From positions 27,301,587 to 27,365,586 of the forward strand of contig OX328107.1 in NCBI GenBank assembly GCA_946811185.2: a DNA stretch of 64,000 nucleotides, given 5' to 3'. The notes below the pieces were generated by a model. That model saw nothing but the letters and a program-made list of their open reading frames with translations. It did not search any database and was not told the origin of the DNA. This stretch comes from Hippopus hippopus. Taxonomy: Eukaryota; Mollusca; Bivalvia; Cardiida; Cardiidae. This document shows, one piece after another, positions 63,273 to 64,000 of the stretch; within the stretch, counting starts at the first letter, position 1; each line of letters starts with the position of its first letter. A program made the position numbers and the translations under genes.

Positions 63273-64000
63273 TTTTTATATAGAATCTAGTAGGAGAATT
63301 CTGTCCGAAGTGTCTATGCTCCCATTGCTGATGTTCAATTTGATACATGGTTAGATTGATGTTGGATGTATTATGACAGAGACTTTGTGGGTTTTGTATT
63401 TGTATAAATTTCTATACATTTTCCAAAATTCTGTATTATTGGTGCTTGAAGGACAAACAGAATAGTGCACTGTGGCGTCCCAGGGGTAACCTGAAGGACA
63501 AGCAGTAATGCATGCAGCGGCGTCCCAGGCATTCTTAATATCTACCGGTCAAATAATTTAATCAAAGATTATCCTGATATATACATACAAACGAAATATT
63601 ATATAAAAACCAACAACATTAGCCTTTTAGGAATATTTGGTTTTTTTTTAGTTATCATAAAATGTATTTAGACCGTAAATCCATAGACATTTATATGGAT
63701 CTAAGAGTTTTTCATTTTAGAATGCTCCTCTTATTTAAAACTGTACTTATACATGTACTTTAGTCAATATCATACTTCTCCCAGCTACGAGGGCATTGTG
63801 GGAGAATGAGAGGCTGTTCGTCACGAGCGAATTTCCCTTTGCCGCAGTGTTTTCAGAGATATCTCTGGTACATCTTGAGAGATAACATTTGATTACTTAT
63901 GAATAGATTTTCCACACATTTTCAGATTAGCTAGAGATAAGTAGCAAAAGTTAAGTTAAACCCACTTACAATGATTTAATATCTCGATCAGTTACGGTAA
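63273..64000. other. No gene; local duplication and hairpin-B copy
   Basis: 63450-63530 has two near copies of GAAGGACAA.CAG.A.TGCA...GGCGTCCCAGG. 63793-63855 is a decayed hairpin-B core (GGCATTGTGGGAGAATGAG, GAATTTCCCTTTGCCGCAGTG). Confidence 0.5.

Overview
Eukaryotic, almost certainly bivalve mollusc, genomic DNA. It is AT-rich, has no bacterial-style operons, and is packed with mollusc-type repeats: tRNA-headed SINEs, fold-back MITEs, and roughly 160-bp tandem arrays inside elements bounded by GGACGG-rich ends. The clade call is an inference from repeat style; no species is assigned. Coding sequence is sparse. Most open frames are chance frames inside repeats.

Layout: 0-2.6 kb is a nest of one MITE family (ends TATGGTGG...CCACCATA) with a SINE and a second small element inserted. 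2.6-13 kb is mostly unique or decayed sequence with a SINE (4767-5060, 12-bp target duplication), a hAT-like element (6208-7278) and several hairpin MITEs. 13-16 kb holds a dead mariner (13036-13988) and a P-like element (14865-15485). A candidate cysteine-rich first exon lies at 16495-16749. 17-25 kb holds fold-backs and a datable nest: a TTAA-flanked Kolobok-like element (20732-23008) inside a 6-bp-TSD MITE (20477-23387). 29-38 kb holds four tandem-array elements, all with a period of about 158-162 bp, one of which splits a LINE reverse transcriptase. A decayed IS630/Tc1-type DDE transposase (37745-39230) is itself split by a multi-hairpin MITE.

The centrepiece is 40927-45940, a recently inserted composite element. 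Its two 467-bp terminal direct repeats differ at only two positions that I could find. Inside are two convergent genes: a small His-Me finger endonuclease whose catalytic and zinc residues follow the I-PpoI spacing, and an intact 640-residue Mutator-like DDE transposase with zinc-binding cysteines. The element sits inside a dead Tc1 transposase gene. Joining the Tc1 halves across the element restores the Tc1 frame, so the whole 5-kb block moved as one unit. The pairing of these two enzymes with LTR-like direct repeats is the best candidate here for an undescribed mobile system.

48-53 kb is mainly palindromic MITEs and an inverted copy of the 18-kb repeat. 53.9-55.0 kb carries real host-type exons on the minus strand, a farnesoic-acid O-methyltransferase (FAMeT) domain exon and a Sushi/CCP exon, joined by phase-1 splice sites. 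A possible signal-peptide exon lies between them and a possible small cysteine-rich exon lies at 62.6 kb. They suggest a secreted multidomain protein whose introns are full of repeats. 55.3-57.0 kb is a second copy of the 11-13 kb repeat. The remainder to 64 kb is MITEs, a SINE-interrupted array-type element and decayed sequence.
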